Below, piece by piece: positions 35,737 through 44,630 of a DNA stretch of 64,000 bases (position 1 is the first letter of the stretch; each line of letters starts with the position of its first letter). The notes below the pieces were generated by a model. That model searched no databases, was not told the origin of the DNA, and saw only the letters and a program-made list of their open reading frames with translations. This DNA is from Lunatimonas salinarum (lineage in GTDB: Bacteria > Bacteroidota > Bacteroidia > Cytophagales > Cyclobacteriaceae), in NCBI RefSeq assembly GCF_017811155.1, contig NZ_JACVCV010000012.1:114160-178159 (forward strand), written 5' to 3'. The position numbers and the translations under genes are program-made.

Positions 35737-36657
35737 TTACCTAAACCGGGCTACAATTACCAAATAGGGTGGTCGAGGTCGCCGGTTGGAGATCGGTACA
35801 CGGAATCTCCGCAAGGATTCGTCCATGGTCGGTAATCCCAGCAGCGAGCTTCTCTTGTCCTCAATTTCATCGATAAGTTCTTGAGGAACATCTGCCATAG
35901 TTTCATAATAAAACAGCCGGATACCCAACTGGTTAAGCGCTCCCATGCTTCCATCCGAAATACGGTAATATAGGGTGAAATCTTTGGTTGCGCCATTCGC
36001 TGGATTTATTCCAAATACCTCGTTTTCCAGTGTTTCCTGAAGGTCAATCGATCCGTTTCCCTGATCCACAGAAATACCCAAATCGGCCAGGTTTGTTCCA
36101 TCCGGGCCATCTACGTCAAATTCACAATCGTCGTCATCATCATCATCGTCGTCGTCATCATCGTCGTCATCATCGCAGGGAATTATTGCCGCGGCGGTTC
36201 CATTATAAACCGCCATCGCAAAGCGCTGACCCTGATCAAGTACAAAAACCTCGTCCAGGTAGTTGATGCCGCTGATGGTTAATTGGGTTGAGCAGGAAGG
36301 GGCTCCGTTTGTGGGAGAAAATTCGACCCGGTAGGTAAGCCCTGTTTCACTGGCATTGATGTCTATAGCACCGGTGGTTGGATCTAATACCAATCCATCC
36401 GGGAAGGATGCAAAGCTGCCGGAAAGCTCTTCTGTAGGCAGTATCACATTGGACTCCTCGGAATTGATATAAAACAGGGTATCCCCGTATGTGAAAAAAT
36501 CACAGTCGAACGAGGTGCCCTGACTGCCGTTGTTAAATGTATCCACGCCTTCCTCGTCTACAGAACTGCCCAAACTTCCATCGTCTTCTACACAGGAAAT
36601 CCAACATAATAGAGGCAGTAAGAGGTAAACAGAGGATGATCGCGTCAGCTTGTACAT
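35737..36657 (-). CDS. Lipoprotein with sixteen consecutive Asp residues, partner of the CHAT gene
   Basis: A 306-residue predicted lipoprotein with C22 in 'WISC'. It has an N-terminal acidic stretch, a beta-rich Ig-like region (about 45-150), then an uninterrupted run of sixteen Asp residues (162-177) framed by C161 and C178. A second beta-rich region follows with 'FGINPANGATKDFTLYY', and the C-terminal end is basic. It is the first gene of the leftward operon, 32 bases before the CHAT gene. The Asp run is encoded by a GAY microsatellite, which can change in length by slippage. It may bind calcium or act as a charged linker; the role is unknown. Confidence 0.72.
   Translation of the reverse strand: MYKLTRSSSVYLLLPLLCWISCVEDDGSLGSSVDEEGVDTFNNGSQGTSFDCDFFTYGDTLFYINSEESNVILPTEELSGSFASFPDGLVLDPTTGAIDINASETGLTYRVEFSPTNGAPSCSTQLTISGINYLDEVFVLDQGQRFAMAVYNGTAAAIIPCDDDDDDDDDDDDDDDDCEFDVDGPDGTNLADLGISVDQGNGSIDLQETLENEVFGINPANGATKDFTLYYRISDGSMGALNQLGIRLFYYETMADVPQELIDEIEDKRSSLLGLPTMDESLRRFRVPISNRRPRPPYLVIVARFR
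36127..36174. repeat. Sixteen-codon GAY (Asp) microsatellite
   Basis: Sixteen GAT/GAC codons in a row (read on the minus strand), with mixed third positions, inside the lipoprotein gene. A perfect trinucleotide run would be less stable, so selection on the protein probably keeps it. Confidence 0.9.
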
Positions 36658-36844
36658 GATTTGGTAATTAGAACCCGCAAAATAGGAAACTTTAGTGAGT
36701 CTTCAACAGGATGATGGACTATACACTTGGTTGTTAGTCGCTACAGTCCTAGGAAATGTAACCGATTCCCCTTAATTATTTTGTCAAAAATTATTCCAAA
36801 CTGAAAAATGAGCCTTTATTTCGCTGAGTGAAACGAAGGTAAAC

Positions 36845-37118
36845 ATGAATGAGCTACTGACACAAATACGAAATTGTAGCTACTGTGCAGCAGTGCTGCC
36901 CTTTGGCCCAAGACCTATCGTGCATCTGAGTGACCGCAGCTGAATCCTAATCAGTGGACACGCACCGGGAACCAAGGTGCATGCTTCTGGCATTCCTTGG
37001 GACGACCAAAGTGGCAAGGAGCTCAGAAGGTGGCTGGATGTGGATGCGGCGCAATCCTTGGTTTGAAGAGGAAGTAGTTCCTCACCTGTGCAAGAAAGTC
37101 TTTGACCTGCTTTATTAA
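36845..37118 (+). pseudogene. Decayed uracil-DNA-glycosylase-family gene with a large internal deletion
   Basis: From an ATG at 36845 the frame reads 'IRNCSYCAAVLPFGPRPIV', then a stop (36941), 'LISGHAPGTKVHASGIPWDD' and 'SGKELRRWLDV'. This matches the start of bacterial uracil-DNA-glycosylase-family proteins ('IRACRVCAAHLPLGPRPV', 'GQAPGRKVHETGIPFDD'). It then jumps, in another frame, to 'RRNPWFEEEVVPHLCKKVF' and a stop at 37118, the C-terminal end of the same family. The middle of the protein, with the catalytic region, is gone. It is thus a degraded gene with one nonsense change and one deletion/frameshift. Confidence 0.78.
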
Positions 37119-37259
37119 CCTTATTACACGCGGCTAATTATGTCTATTAAATAGACAAAGTGATTTTTCTGAGAGGTCGTTTGGTTCCAAAGAACCGTTG
37201 GTGTATATGTCTGTGGTGATGGTTTCCATTTTTGGGATTATCCGGGGAATTACGGGTTT

Positions 37260-37267
37260 TATTTTCG
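37260..37267 (+). promoter_or_regulatory. Candidate -7 promoter box of ctaA
   Basis: TATTTTCG is one mismatch from TAnnTTTG, 32 bases before the preferred ATG at 37299. A TTTG lies 25 bases further upstream, a longer spacing than usual. Confidence 0.3.
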
Positions 37268-37298
37268 ATTTTTGCACCCGAAAACAAATCCAACGGGA

Positions 37299-38318
37299 AT
37301 GAAATACAGAGGAGCAGTGTACACCTGGTTGATGACGGGTTGCGTGATGGTTCTGATGATGGTAGTGGTTGGCGGTATCACCCGTCTTACCCAATCGGGC
37401 CTTTCCATGGTACGGTGGGAGCCAATAGTGGGTACCTTGCCGCCTCTCACTGCGGAAAAATGGCAGCAGGAATTTGAGGCCTATCAGGCAACGCCTGAAT
37501 TTGAAGTTTACAACAGTCATTTTTCGTTAGCTGATTTTAAAAAGATTTATTTCTGGGAATATGTACACCGTTTACTGGGGCGCATCGTTGGTTTGGTGTT
37601 TATTTTTCCTGCACTTTTTTTCTGGTTAAAGGGTGCATTTAACGCCCGGATGAAGCGGCAGGTAATTATCATCTTTTTTGGAGGCCTATTTCAAGGGGTA
37701 TTGGGATGGTACATGGTGATGAGTGGCCTGGTAGACCAGCCTCATGTAAGTCATTTTAGGCTCGCAGCCCATTTGTCCACTGCGCTCACGCTTGCCGCCT
37801 ATATTTTCTGGGTATCGTTGGAATGGAAGCCATTCAAGACCGTGGAAGCAGAAGGGGTTCGCCGTCTGGGGGTTGGATTGATGGTTATCTTAGGTATTCA
37901 AATTGTCTATGGAGCCTTTGTCGCGGGGTTGAAGGCCGGCAAGATGTATAATACGTTTCCTAAAATGGGGAAAAATTGGTTTCCGACTGAATTGGGTGCG
38001 GCGTTTGACATACATGGGGTATTGGCGGTGGTGGATAATGGCATACCCATCCAATTGATTCACCGGTATCTTGCCTACTTGGTTGTAATAGGGGTCGTGT
38101 GGATCTGGTGGAAAATACGTAGTGCTTATCCCAAGCTTCGTTTTGCCGGAAATTTGTTACTAGGGTTGGTCACCCTTCAATTTTTGCTCGGTGTATTTAC
38201 GCTGGTTTATGCAGTGCCTGTTTCCCTTGGGGTGTTACATCAGTTGGGCGCTGCTTTGTTGCTGCTGGGGCTTGTTTATTTGATCAAAAAAACCTCTATG
38301 GCGAAAGCGGCAGGGTAG
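37299..38318 (+). CDS. ctaA: Heme A synthase, COX15/CtaA family
   Basis: A 340-residue membrane protein with about eight transmembrane helices. It oxidises heme O to heme A for cytochrome c oxidase. The family patterns 'GGITRLTQSGLSMV' near residue 26, 'YVHRLLGRIVG' near 87, 'HFRLAAHLSTALT' near 150, 'IHRYLAYLVV' near 258 and 'VLHQLGAALLLL' near 316 supply the four heme-ligand histidines. The ATG at 37299 (MKYRGAV) is favoured; an upstream TTG would add nine residues. It stands alone, without cox genes nearby. The 181 bases before it hold the end of a decayed glycosylase gene. Confidence 0.93.
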   Translation: MKYRGAVYTWLMTGCVMVLMMVVVGGITRLTQSGLSMVRWEPIVGTLPPLTAEKWQQEFEAYQATPEFEVYNSHFSLADFKKIYFWEYVHRLLGRIVGLVFIFPALFFWLKGAFNARMKRQVIIIFFGGLFQGVLGWYMVMSGLVDQPHVSHFRLAAHLSTALTLAAYIFWVSLEWKPFKTVEAEGVRRLGVGLMVILGIQIVYGAFVAGLKAGKMYNTFPKMGKNWFPTELGAAFDIHGVLAVVDNGIPIQLIHRYLAYLVVIGVVWIWWKIRSAYPKLRFAGNLLLGLVTLQFLLGVFTLVYAVPVSLGVLHQLGAALLLLGLVYLIKKTSMAKAAG

Positions 38319-38686
38319 CTTTTAATAAGTTTCCTGTCTCCTTGAATCAGCTATTGGCGATGGCAGGGATGTGCTCAAATCCGATTTTTAGGCAGCAATC
38401 TATCGATTACGTTGAATGCCAAGGAATTTTCCTTGCCGATATTCGATAGGGGAAATGGCAGGAAATTCCGAGGCTGATGTGTTTTTCTGCTTGGATTTTA
38501 GGAATGTGCTGAATGGCGCCCTGGTTGGAAGCTGTGCCATTCGGATGTTTTTAGAAATAGGAACATAATGTATGGCGAAAATGACCTAATATTAAGCGAA
38601 AATATTGGTGGATTTTGTGGCTATGCAGATAATGCACTATCTTAAAGCGTTTCTTTCAGATTCCCCTTGATTATTGCGTATTCGAT
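38319..38686. other. Intergenic stretch between ctaA and the TIM-barrel gene
   Basis: About 370 bases with a single short AAGGAA/TTCCTT repeat. No gene, RNA or clear terminator was recognised. Confidence 0.5.
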
Positions 38687-39679
38687 ATGATAAAAAAGTT
38701 TATTAGTGCTTGCCTATTCCTTTGCTCTTTTGGGTTATCCTTTGGTCAGGCGCTGCCCACCGGCCATTCAGCTGACTTCCGTGTCAAAACGTGCCTTCAC
38801 TCCATTGGCTACTCCGGCCTATGGCGGGGTCAGGCCGAATTATCAGTGGATGAGTTTTTGGTGAAGGCGAAGGAATTGGGCTATGATGGTGTTATGTTGA
38901 TGGCCAAGGCACCGCACTTGTCGATTTTGGAATACGATAAAGAGGCCCGCCGGAAACTCAAAGCGAGGATTGAAGAGTTGGGTCTGACCTTGGTAGGACT
39001 TGCCGGCTATTCGGATTTTACCGCCGGCATAGACAAACCTGGTATTCCTCATCTGGAGATTCAGGCCGCTTATATTGGTCAACTGGCCGAACTGGCCAAC
39101 GATCTTGGAACCAAAATGATCCGCGTTTTTACCGGTTACGAGCGCCCGGGTATACCTTACGACCGGCAGTATGCAATGGTTGTAGAGGGGTTGACCTTGG
39201 CAGGCAGGGAAGCCCAAAAGCACGGCGTAACCCTGGTGGTGCAAAACCACCACGATATCGCCATACACCACGATGCCATGTACTGGATGCTCCAGGAGAT
39301 CAACCTGCCAAACGTGCTCTCAGGCTGGGATGCTTGGTCACCTACGCTAGAGGGACTATCCAAGGAAGAAATCAGAAACTCCGTGTTGAAGATGAAGCCG
39401 TTCTTGGCCAACACCATTTTGGCGGATTATGTGGCACTTCCCCGTTATCAATACGAACATGCCTTGACCAACTACCGGGAGGATAGACCGGTGATGCGTG
39501 CCACGGTGGTGGGAGAGGGGATCATCGATTACGACAATTTTATCGGTGCATTGAAGGAAATTGGGTATCAGGGCTACCTGGTATATGAGATGTGCGAGGT
39601 GTTGGAGGGTGGTGGTTCCATCGAAAACCTGGATGCCACCGCACGGAAGTTTTTGGAGTTTGTAAAGCGGTTTGAATAA
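38687..39679 (+). CDS. Exported sugar phosphate isomerase/epimerase-like TIM-barrel protein
   Basis: A 330-residue protein with a cleavable signal peptide (about 1-20), then a xylose-isomerase-like TIM barrel (AP_endonuc_2 fold): 'SVDEFLVKAKELGYDGVML', 'LVVQNHHDIAIHHD' near residue 185, 'SGWDAWSPTLEG' and 'YLVYEMCEVLEGGGSIENLD' near the end. These acidic and histidine residues suit a divalent metal site. Exported members are common in Cytophagales and often sit with PSD1/DUF1501 genes, as here. The substrate is likely a sugar or an inositol derivative, but this is not shown. Confidence 0.84.
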   Translation: MIKKFISACLFLCSFGLSFGQALPTGHSADFRVKTCLHSIGYSGLWRGQAELSVDEFLVKAKELGYDGVMLMAKAPHLSILEYDKEARRKLKARIEELGLTLVGLAGYSDFTAGIDKPGIPHLEIQAAYIGQLAELANDLGTKMIRVFTGYERPGIPYDRQYAMVVEGLTLAGREAQKHGVTLVVQNHHDIAIHHDAMYWMLQEINLPNVLSGWDAWSPTLEGLSKEEIRNSVLKMKPFLANTILADYVALPRYQYEHALTNYREDRPVMRATVVGEGIIDYDNFIGALKEIGYQGYLVYEMCEVLEGGGSIENLDATARKFLEFVKRFE

Positions 39680-39789
39680 CTTGGCGTTAAGAAAGTGGTT
39701 TGGACGAGCGTTTTCCAGTTGGTGAGCGAAAGACAGGGTAAAGGAAGCATGGAGAGTTTTTTGGTAGAGATTGAAACCAAACGCCAGTA

Positions 39790-42700
39790 ATGCAAGGTAT
39801 GAGTCGGAGTGTATGGAAAGTCTTTTTGTTTTTAGCGACAGCGGTAATCGTGCTGGTTTGGATCTACCGCCGCGAATCATCCATCCTGTTTTCGGAAGAG
39901 GTGGAAGCCGCTCTTCCGGAGGAGATTGATTTTAATCTACATATCAAACCGATACTCTCTGACCGATGTTTTGCCTGCCATGGACCGGATGAAAATAAGC
40001 GGGAAGCGGGTATCCGATTGGATATGGAGGAATTTGCGTTTGCGGCGTTTGGCGAGCCCAAAAATCAGTATCCTATTGTCCCGGGCAATCCCCATAAAAG
40101 CGCTGTATACCAGCGGATGATCACTGCTGACCCAGAACTGCAAATGCCGCCTCCGGCGTCTAATTTGGTCCTATCGGAAACAGAAGTTGCGTTGATCACC
40201 CGCTGGATTGAGCAGGGGGCGGCCTACAAGCCCCATTGGTCTTTTATCCCGCCCAACAAGCCGGAACTTCCACCTGTAGACCGATCCGATTGGGCCTCGC
40301 ATCCCATCGACCGGTTTTTGTATGCCAAGATGGTGCAGCAAGGACTGGAGCCTACCAAATTGGCATCCAAGGAAACGTTGATCCGGCGGGTGTCTTTTGA
40401 CCTTACCGGTCTGCCTCCCTCTGTAGAGGAAGTAGATGATTTTTTGGCCGACACATCCCCGGATGCTTACGAAAAGCTGGTAGACCGCCTGCTACAGTCG
40501 CCTCATTACGGAGAACGCTTGGCTTCCGAGTGGCTGGATGTGGCTCGGTACGCCGATTCCCACGGGTACCAAGACGATGGAATGCGCAACATGTGGCCGT
40601 GGCGCGATTGGGTCATCCGCGCCTTTAATGATAACCTGCCCTACGATGAGTTTATCATCTGGCAGTTGGCCGGAGACTTGTTGCCGAATGCCACAAGCGA
40701 TCAAATATTGGCTACCGGGTTTAACCGAAACCACCCACAAAGCCAAGAAGGTGGTGTGATACCCGAGGAATACCGCGTAGAGTACGTGGCGGATCGGACC
40801 AATACCCTGGGAAAGGCATTCCTTGGCCTGAGTACCGAATGTGCCCGCTGCCACGACCACAAGTACGACCCCATTTCCCAAAAGGAGTATTTTCAACTCT
40901 ACGCCTTTTTTAACAGCATCAAAGAAACGGGGCAGGTGCCTTATGTAGGTGAACCTAGTCCGACGCTGATTCTCACCGATGAAGAAGTGGAGCAAAAACT
41001 AGCGTATATCCGCGAAAAGATCATCGCACAGGAACGGGAGTTGAATCCTTGTAGAGAGGAGTATAGAAGAGGTTTTGAAAAGTGGCTGACAGACATAGCA
41101 CCAAGCCAATCCGACAATACCGATCTTCAGGGAAGGTTGGGGCACTATCCCTTGGATGCCCCTACGGAAAATCGATTCAAAAATGTGGCAGACCCCCGTA
41201 AACCTGCCAGTATGGTAGTGATCCAAACCGATAAGGATCTCCAGGTAGTTGAGGGGAAGGTCGGAAGGGCCATCAAGTTGGTAGGCGATAGCTATGTGGA
41301 TTTGGGAAACCAAATCGCTTTCTTCGAGCGGAACGAACCGTTTACAATTAGCCTTTGGTATAAAGCGCTGAAAGATAGTTTGGAAGGTCCTATTTTTTCC
41401 AAAACTGGAGGGTTTGCCAATGGTTTTCGTGGTTACGAGCTACTGGCTGCGGGTGATGGCTCCCTAAAAGGGCTGATCACCCATACTTGGCCTGCCAACG
41501 GCATTGAAGTTCGTACACTTGATAAAATTCCGGTTGGCGAATGGGTGCATCTTGCCATGGTGTATGATGGATCAAGCAAAGCCGAGGGGCTGGAGATTTA
41601 CCTAAATGGACGACTGGTACCTACGTCAATAGAAACCGATAACTTACACAGAAGCATCCTATCCTACGGCAAAGAGAAGCGCAGTATAGGTAGTCCGGGC
41701 AACCTACAAATCGGGAAGCGGGGGACCAATTTTGCAGAAACGTTGGATCAATCCCTGGTCGATGAATTCAGCGTATTTGATCGGAAGCTTTCGAAAATTG
41801 AAATAGAGACATTGCATTCCTTTCAAAGCCCACTTGCATCTTATTTGGCACAGGGAAATGAAGACCCACTTTTTGAGCATTACCTTTTAACAGAAAATAA
41901 GGCTTATCAAGCCCGACAAAAATCGCTTTCTAGGCTCCGGGGGGAAGAGAATGCTATCTTGAGTGCGTTGCCGGAAGTGATGGTGATGCAGGAGCGGCCG
42001 AAGCCCCGTCCCACGTATATATTGGCAAGAGGAACCTACGATGCCCCCACCGAAGAGGTGTTTCCCGGTACTCCCCACGCGGTGATGGATTTTCCGGATG
42101 ACCTCCCCCCAAATCGACTGGGCCTTGCCCGATGGGTGGTGCACGATGCCAACCCGCTGACGGCGCGGGTGGCGGTAAATCGGTATTGGCAGTTAATCTT
42201 CGGAAAAGGGATTGTTTCCACCGTAGATGACTTTGGCAATCAAGGCGCTTTTCCTTCCCATCCGGAACTGCTGGATTGGTTGGTAGTTTACTTCCGGGAG
42301 TCGGGGTGGAACCTCAAGGCGCTGCTGAAACTGATGGTGACCTCGACCACCTATAAGCAGGCATCCAATAGGAACGAAGAGTTGGAGGAAAAGGATCCAG
42401 ACAATATCTGGCTGGCCCGGGGACCTAGTTACCGCCTTCCCGTAGAGATGATTCGGGACAACGCACTCGCAGCCAGTGGGCTATTGGCTAGAGACATAGG
42501 AGGCAGAAGTGTCAAACCTTACCAGCCCAAAGGCCTTTGGAAGGAGCTGGCTACCGCCAATGTACGGGAATACGTGCAGGATACCGGACGTAATCTGTAC
42601 CGGCGCGGGCTGTATACCATTTGGAAACGGAGCTCGCCGCCTCCATCCATGATCAGCTTTGACGCTTCGGACAAATATGCCTGTTCAGTGGAGCGGCAGA

Positions 42701-43053
42701 AAACGAACACACCGCTGCAAGCGTTGGTATTGATGAACGATCCACAATTCGTGGAAGCGGCTAGAGCACTTGCTGAACGTATGATTCAGTCAAGTGATAC
42801 ACCGGAACGACAAATTGACTTTGGTTTCAAGGCCATGACCAGCAGAAGCCCCGAATCGAAGGAGTTGGGTATTCTGCTCAATCTATATGAATCGGAGTTG
42901 GAGGAATTCAGGTCTGCCCCGGATTCTGCCCTTTCGCTTTTAAGTGTAGGAGATTCTGGGGTAAATCCGAACTTGCCTCCCGAGCAGTTAGCCGCGATGA
43001 CCTTGGTAGCATCCACCTTGGTCAATTACGATGAGGCGGTATATAAACGCTGA
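39790..43053 (+). CDS. PSD1 cytochrome c / DUF1549-DUF1553 protein with LamG insert
   Basis: A 1087-residue exported protein. An N-terminal membrane anchor (about 10-25) leads to a PSD1-type cytochrome c domain with C60-F-A-C63-H64 ('CFACHGPDE'). DUF1549 spans about 165-370 ('WLDVARYADSHGYQDDG', 'ECARCHDHKYDPIS'), an inserted LamG/concanavalin-like domain about 435-600, and DUF1553 about 760-1030. The architecture is best known from Planctomycetes but occurs in marine Bacteroidota. It always pairs with DUF1501, which lies next. Role unknown; oxidative modification of polymers is proposed. An alternative ATG is at 39799. Confidence 0.92.
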   Translation: MQGMSRSVWKVFLFLATAVIVLVWIYRRESSILFSEEVEAALPEEIDFNLHIKPILSDRCFACHGPDENKREAGIRLDMEEFAFAAFGEPKNQYPIVPGNPHKSAVYQRMITADPELQMPPPASNLVLSETEVALITRWIEQGAAYKPHWSFIPPNKPELPPVDRSDWASHPIDRFLYAKMVQQGLEPTKLASKETLIRRVSFDLTGLPPSVEEVDDFLADTSPDAYEKLVDRLLQSPHYGERLASEWLDVARYADSHGYQDDGMRNMWPWRDWVIRAFNDNLPYDEFIIWQLAGDLLPNATSDQILATGFNRNHPQSQEGGVIPEEYRVEYVADRTNTLGKAFLGLSTECARCHDHKYDPISQKEYFQLYAFFNSIKETGQVPYVGEPSPTLILTDEEVEQKLAYIREKIIAQERELNPCREEYRRGFEKWLTDIAPSQSDNTDLQGRLGHYPLDAPTENRFKNVADPRKPASMVVIQTDKDLQVVEGKVGRAIKLVGDSYVDLGNQIAFFERNEPFTISLWYKALKDSLEGPIFSKTGGFANGFRGYELLAAGDGSLKGLITHTWPANGIEVRTLDKIPVGEWVHLAMVYDGSSKAEGLEIYLNGRLVPTSIETDNLHRSILSYGKEKRSIGSPGNLQIGKRGTNFAETLDQSLVDEFSVFDRKLSKIEIETLHSFQSPLASYLAQGNEDPLFEHYLLTENKAYQARQKSLSRLRGEENAILSALPEVMVMQERPKPRPTYILARGTYDAPTEEVFPGTPHAVMDFPDDLPPNRLGLARWVVHDANPLTARVAVNRYWQLIFGKGIVSTVDDFGNQGAFPSHPELLDWLVVYFRESGWNLKALLKLMVTSTTYKQASNRNEELEEKDPDNIWLARGPSYRLPVEMIRDNALAASGLLARDIGGRSVKPYQPKGLWKELATANVREYVQDTGRNLYRRGLYTIWKRSSPPPSMISFDASDKYACSVERQKTNTPLQALVLMNDPQFVEAARALAERMIQSSDTPERQIDFGFKAMTSRSPESKELGILLNLYESELEEFRSAPDSALSLLSVGDSGVNPNLPPEQLAAMTLVASTLVNYDEAVYKR

Positions 43054-43126
43054 AATTGCCGTTGAGGACTTACTCTAACAAACGTACCTGAGTCCCATCT
43101 GAAAAACACAAAATATTCGCACGTAA

Positions 43127-44578
43127 ATGAGCCTACTTCATGATCTTTCTATGGACCGCCGTCGTTTTTTGACGAAGACCAGCTTGGGCTTGGGCGGGAC
43201 GGCCTTGTACTCCTTGCTCAATCCTTCCCGGTTGATGGGCATGCTGCCTTCCGGTCCAAAGGAGGAGTCTGGCCTTGGCGGGCCACACCTTCTACCGAAA
43301 GCCAAGCGCGTCATCTACTTATTCCAAAGTGGAGGGCCTTCCCAGATGGAGCTTTTTGATTACAAGCCGCTGTTGAACGATCGGTTTGGACAGGAGTTGC
43401 CGGAGTCCATTCGAGCAGGGCAGAGGCTTACCGGCATGACCTCCAGTCAAAATTCTTTTCCGTTGGCGGGATCGGTGTTTGACTTTGCCCAATCCGGTCA
43501 AAGTGGGGCTTGGATCAGCGAGCTGATGCCGCATACGGCAAAGATTGTAGACGAGTTGTGCTTTATCAAATCCATGCACACGGAAGCCATTAACCACGAT
43601 CCGGCAATCACGTTTTTTCAGTCCGGATCCCAGTTGGGTGGGAGGCCATCAATGGGTTCTTGGATCAGTTACGGACTCGGAAGCGACAATAAAAACCTGC
43701 CCGATTTCACCGTATTGCTTTCCAAAGGAAGAGAGGGAGATCAGCCTCTTTATGCCAAGCTCTGGGGAGCTGGATTTTTGCCCTCCCTGCATCAAGGAGT
43801 TCAGTTTCGTGCAGGTAAGGATCCGGTACTTTACCTGAACGATCCCGAGGGGCTAGGCCACGGCAGTCGCCGAAGAATGCTGGATGCCCTAAAAGAACTC
43901 CATGAGCTCAAGTACGAGCAAGTGCTGGACGATGAAATCAATTCCCGTATTGCGCAGTATGAGATGGCCTACCGCATGCAGGCATCCGTACCTGAGACCA
44001 TGGATATTTCCAAGGAGCCTGATTATATCTACGACATGTATGGTTCAGACTCCCGAATTCCGGGGACTTTTGCGGCCAATTGCCTGCTGGCAAGAAGATT
44101 GGCTGAAAAGGATGTTCGATTCATCCAGCTCTACCATCAAGGCTGGGACCAGCATGGCAATCTGCCCCGAGATATACGTGTGATGGCAAAGAGCGTGGAT
44201 CAGGCAAGTTCCGCCTTGGTGATGGATTTGAAACAAAGGGGGCTCCTCGAGGATACGCTTGTCATCTGGGGCGGGGAGTTTGGGCGCACCAATTATTCCC
44301 AGGGAAAACTAACCAAGGACAACTACGGAAGGGACCACCATCCGCGCTGTTTCACCATGTGGATGGCAGGAGGCGGCGTGAAGAAGGGGATCACCTACGG
44401 AGAAACCTGTGAGTTTGGGTACAATATCGTCAAAAACCCCGTGCATGTGCACGATTTTCAGGCTACCTTGCTGCACCTGCTCGGCGTAGACCACGAAAAG
44501 CTTGTGTTCAAGCATCAGGGCAGGCGATTTCGACTAACCGATGTAAGCGGTCAGGTGGTCAAAGATATCCTGGCCTAA
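43127..44578 (+). CDS. DUF1501 protein, Tat-exported, partner of PSD1
   Basis: A 483-residue protein of the DUF1501 family, related to the alkaline-phosphatase/sulfatase fold. A Tat signal with 'MDRRRFLTKTSLGLGG' lies in the first 25 residues. Characteristic motifs include 'VIYLFQSGGPSQMELFDYKP' near residue 63, 'MHTEAINHDPA' near 147, 'WGGEFGRTNYS' near 383 and 'DHHPRCFTMWMAGGG' near 405. It follows the PSD1 gene after 73 bases, the usual arrangement. The Tat signal suggests it folds with a cofactor or metal before export. Enzyme activity is not known. Confidence 0.93.
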   Translation: MSLLHDLSMDRRRFLTKTSLGLGGTALYSLLNPSRLMGMLPSGPKEESGLGGPHLLPKAKRVIYLFQSGGPSQMELFDYKPLLNDRFGQELPESIRAGQRLTGMTSSQNSFPLAGSVFDFAQSGQSGAWISELMPHTAKIVDELCFIKSMHTEAINHDPAITFFQSGSQLGGRPSMGSWISYGLGSDNKNLPDFTVLLSKGREGDQPLYAKLWGAGFLPSLHQGVQFRAGKDPVLYLNDPEGLGHGSRRRMLDALKELHELKYEQVLDDEINSRIAQYEMAYRMQASVPETMDISKEPDYIYDMYGSDSRIPGTFAANCLLARRLAEKDVRFIQLYHQGWDQHGNLPRDIRVMAKSVDQASSALVMDLKQRGLLEDTLVIWGGEFGRTNYSQGKLTKDNYGRDHHPRCFTMWMAGGGVKKGITYGETCEFGYNIVKNPVHVHDFQATLLHLLGVDHEKLVFKHQGRRFRLTDVSGQVVKDILA

Positions 44579-44630
44579 TCCAAAGCTCGGTGTTGCTGCC
44601 GAGGACTCACGCACGTTAATCAAGCTTTCT

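Noticed and set aside
30694..36657. A CRISPR-linked (type III-E-like) system around the TPR-CHAT gene
   Set aside because: No repeat array, no Cas7-11-like effector and no Csx30-like gene are visible; only the CHAT/ECF parallel remains.
43107..43126. An AATATTCG box before the DUF1501 gene as a promoter
   Set aside because: It lies too near the ATG to leave a leader, and the first base differs from the consensus.
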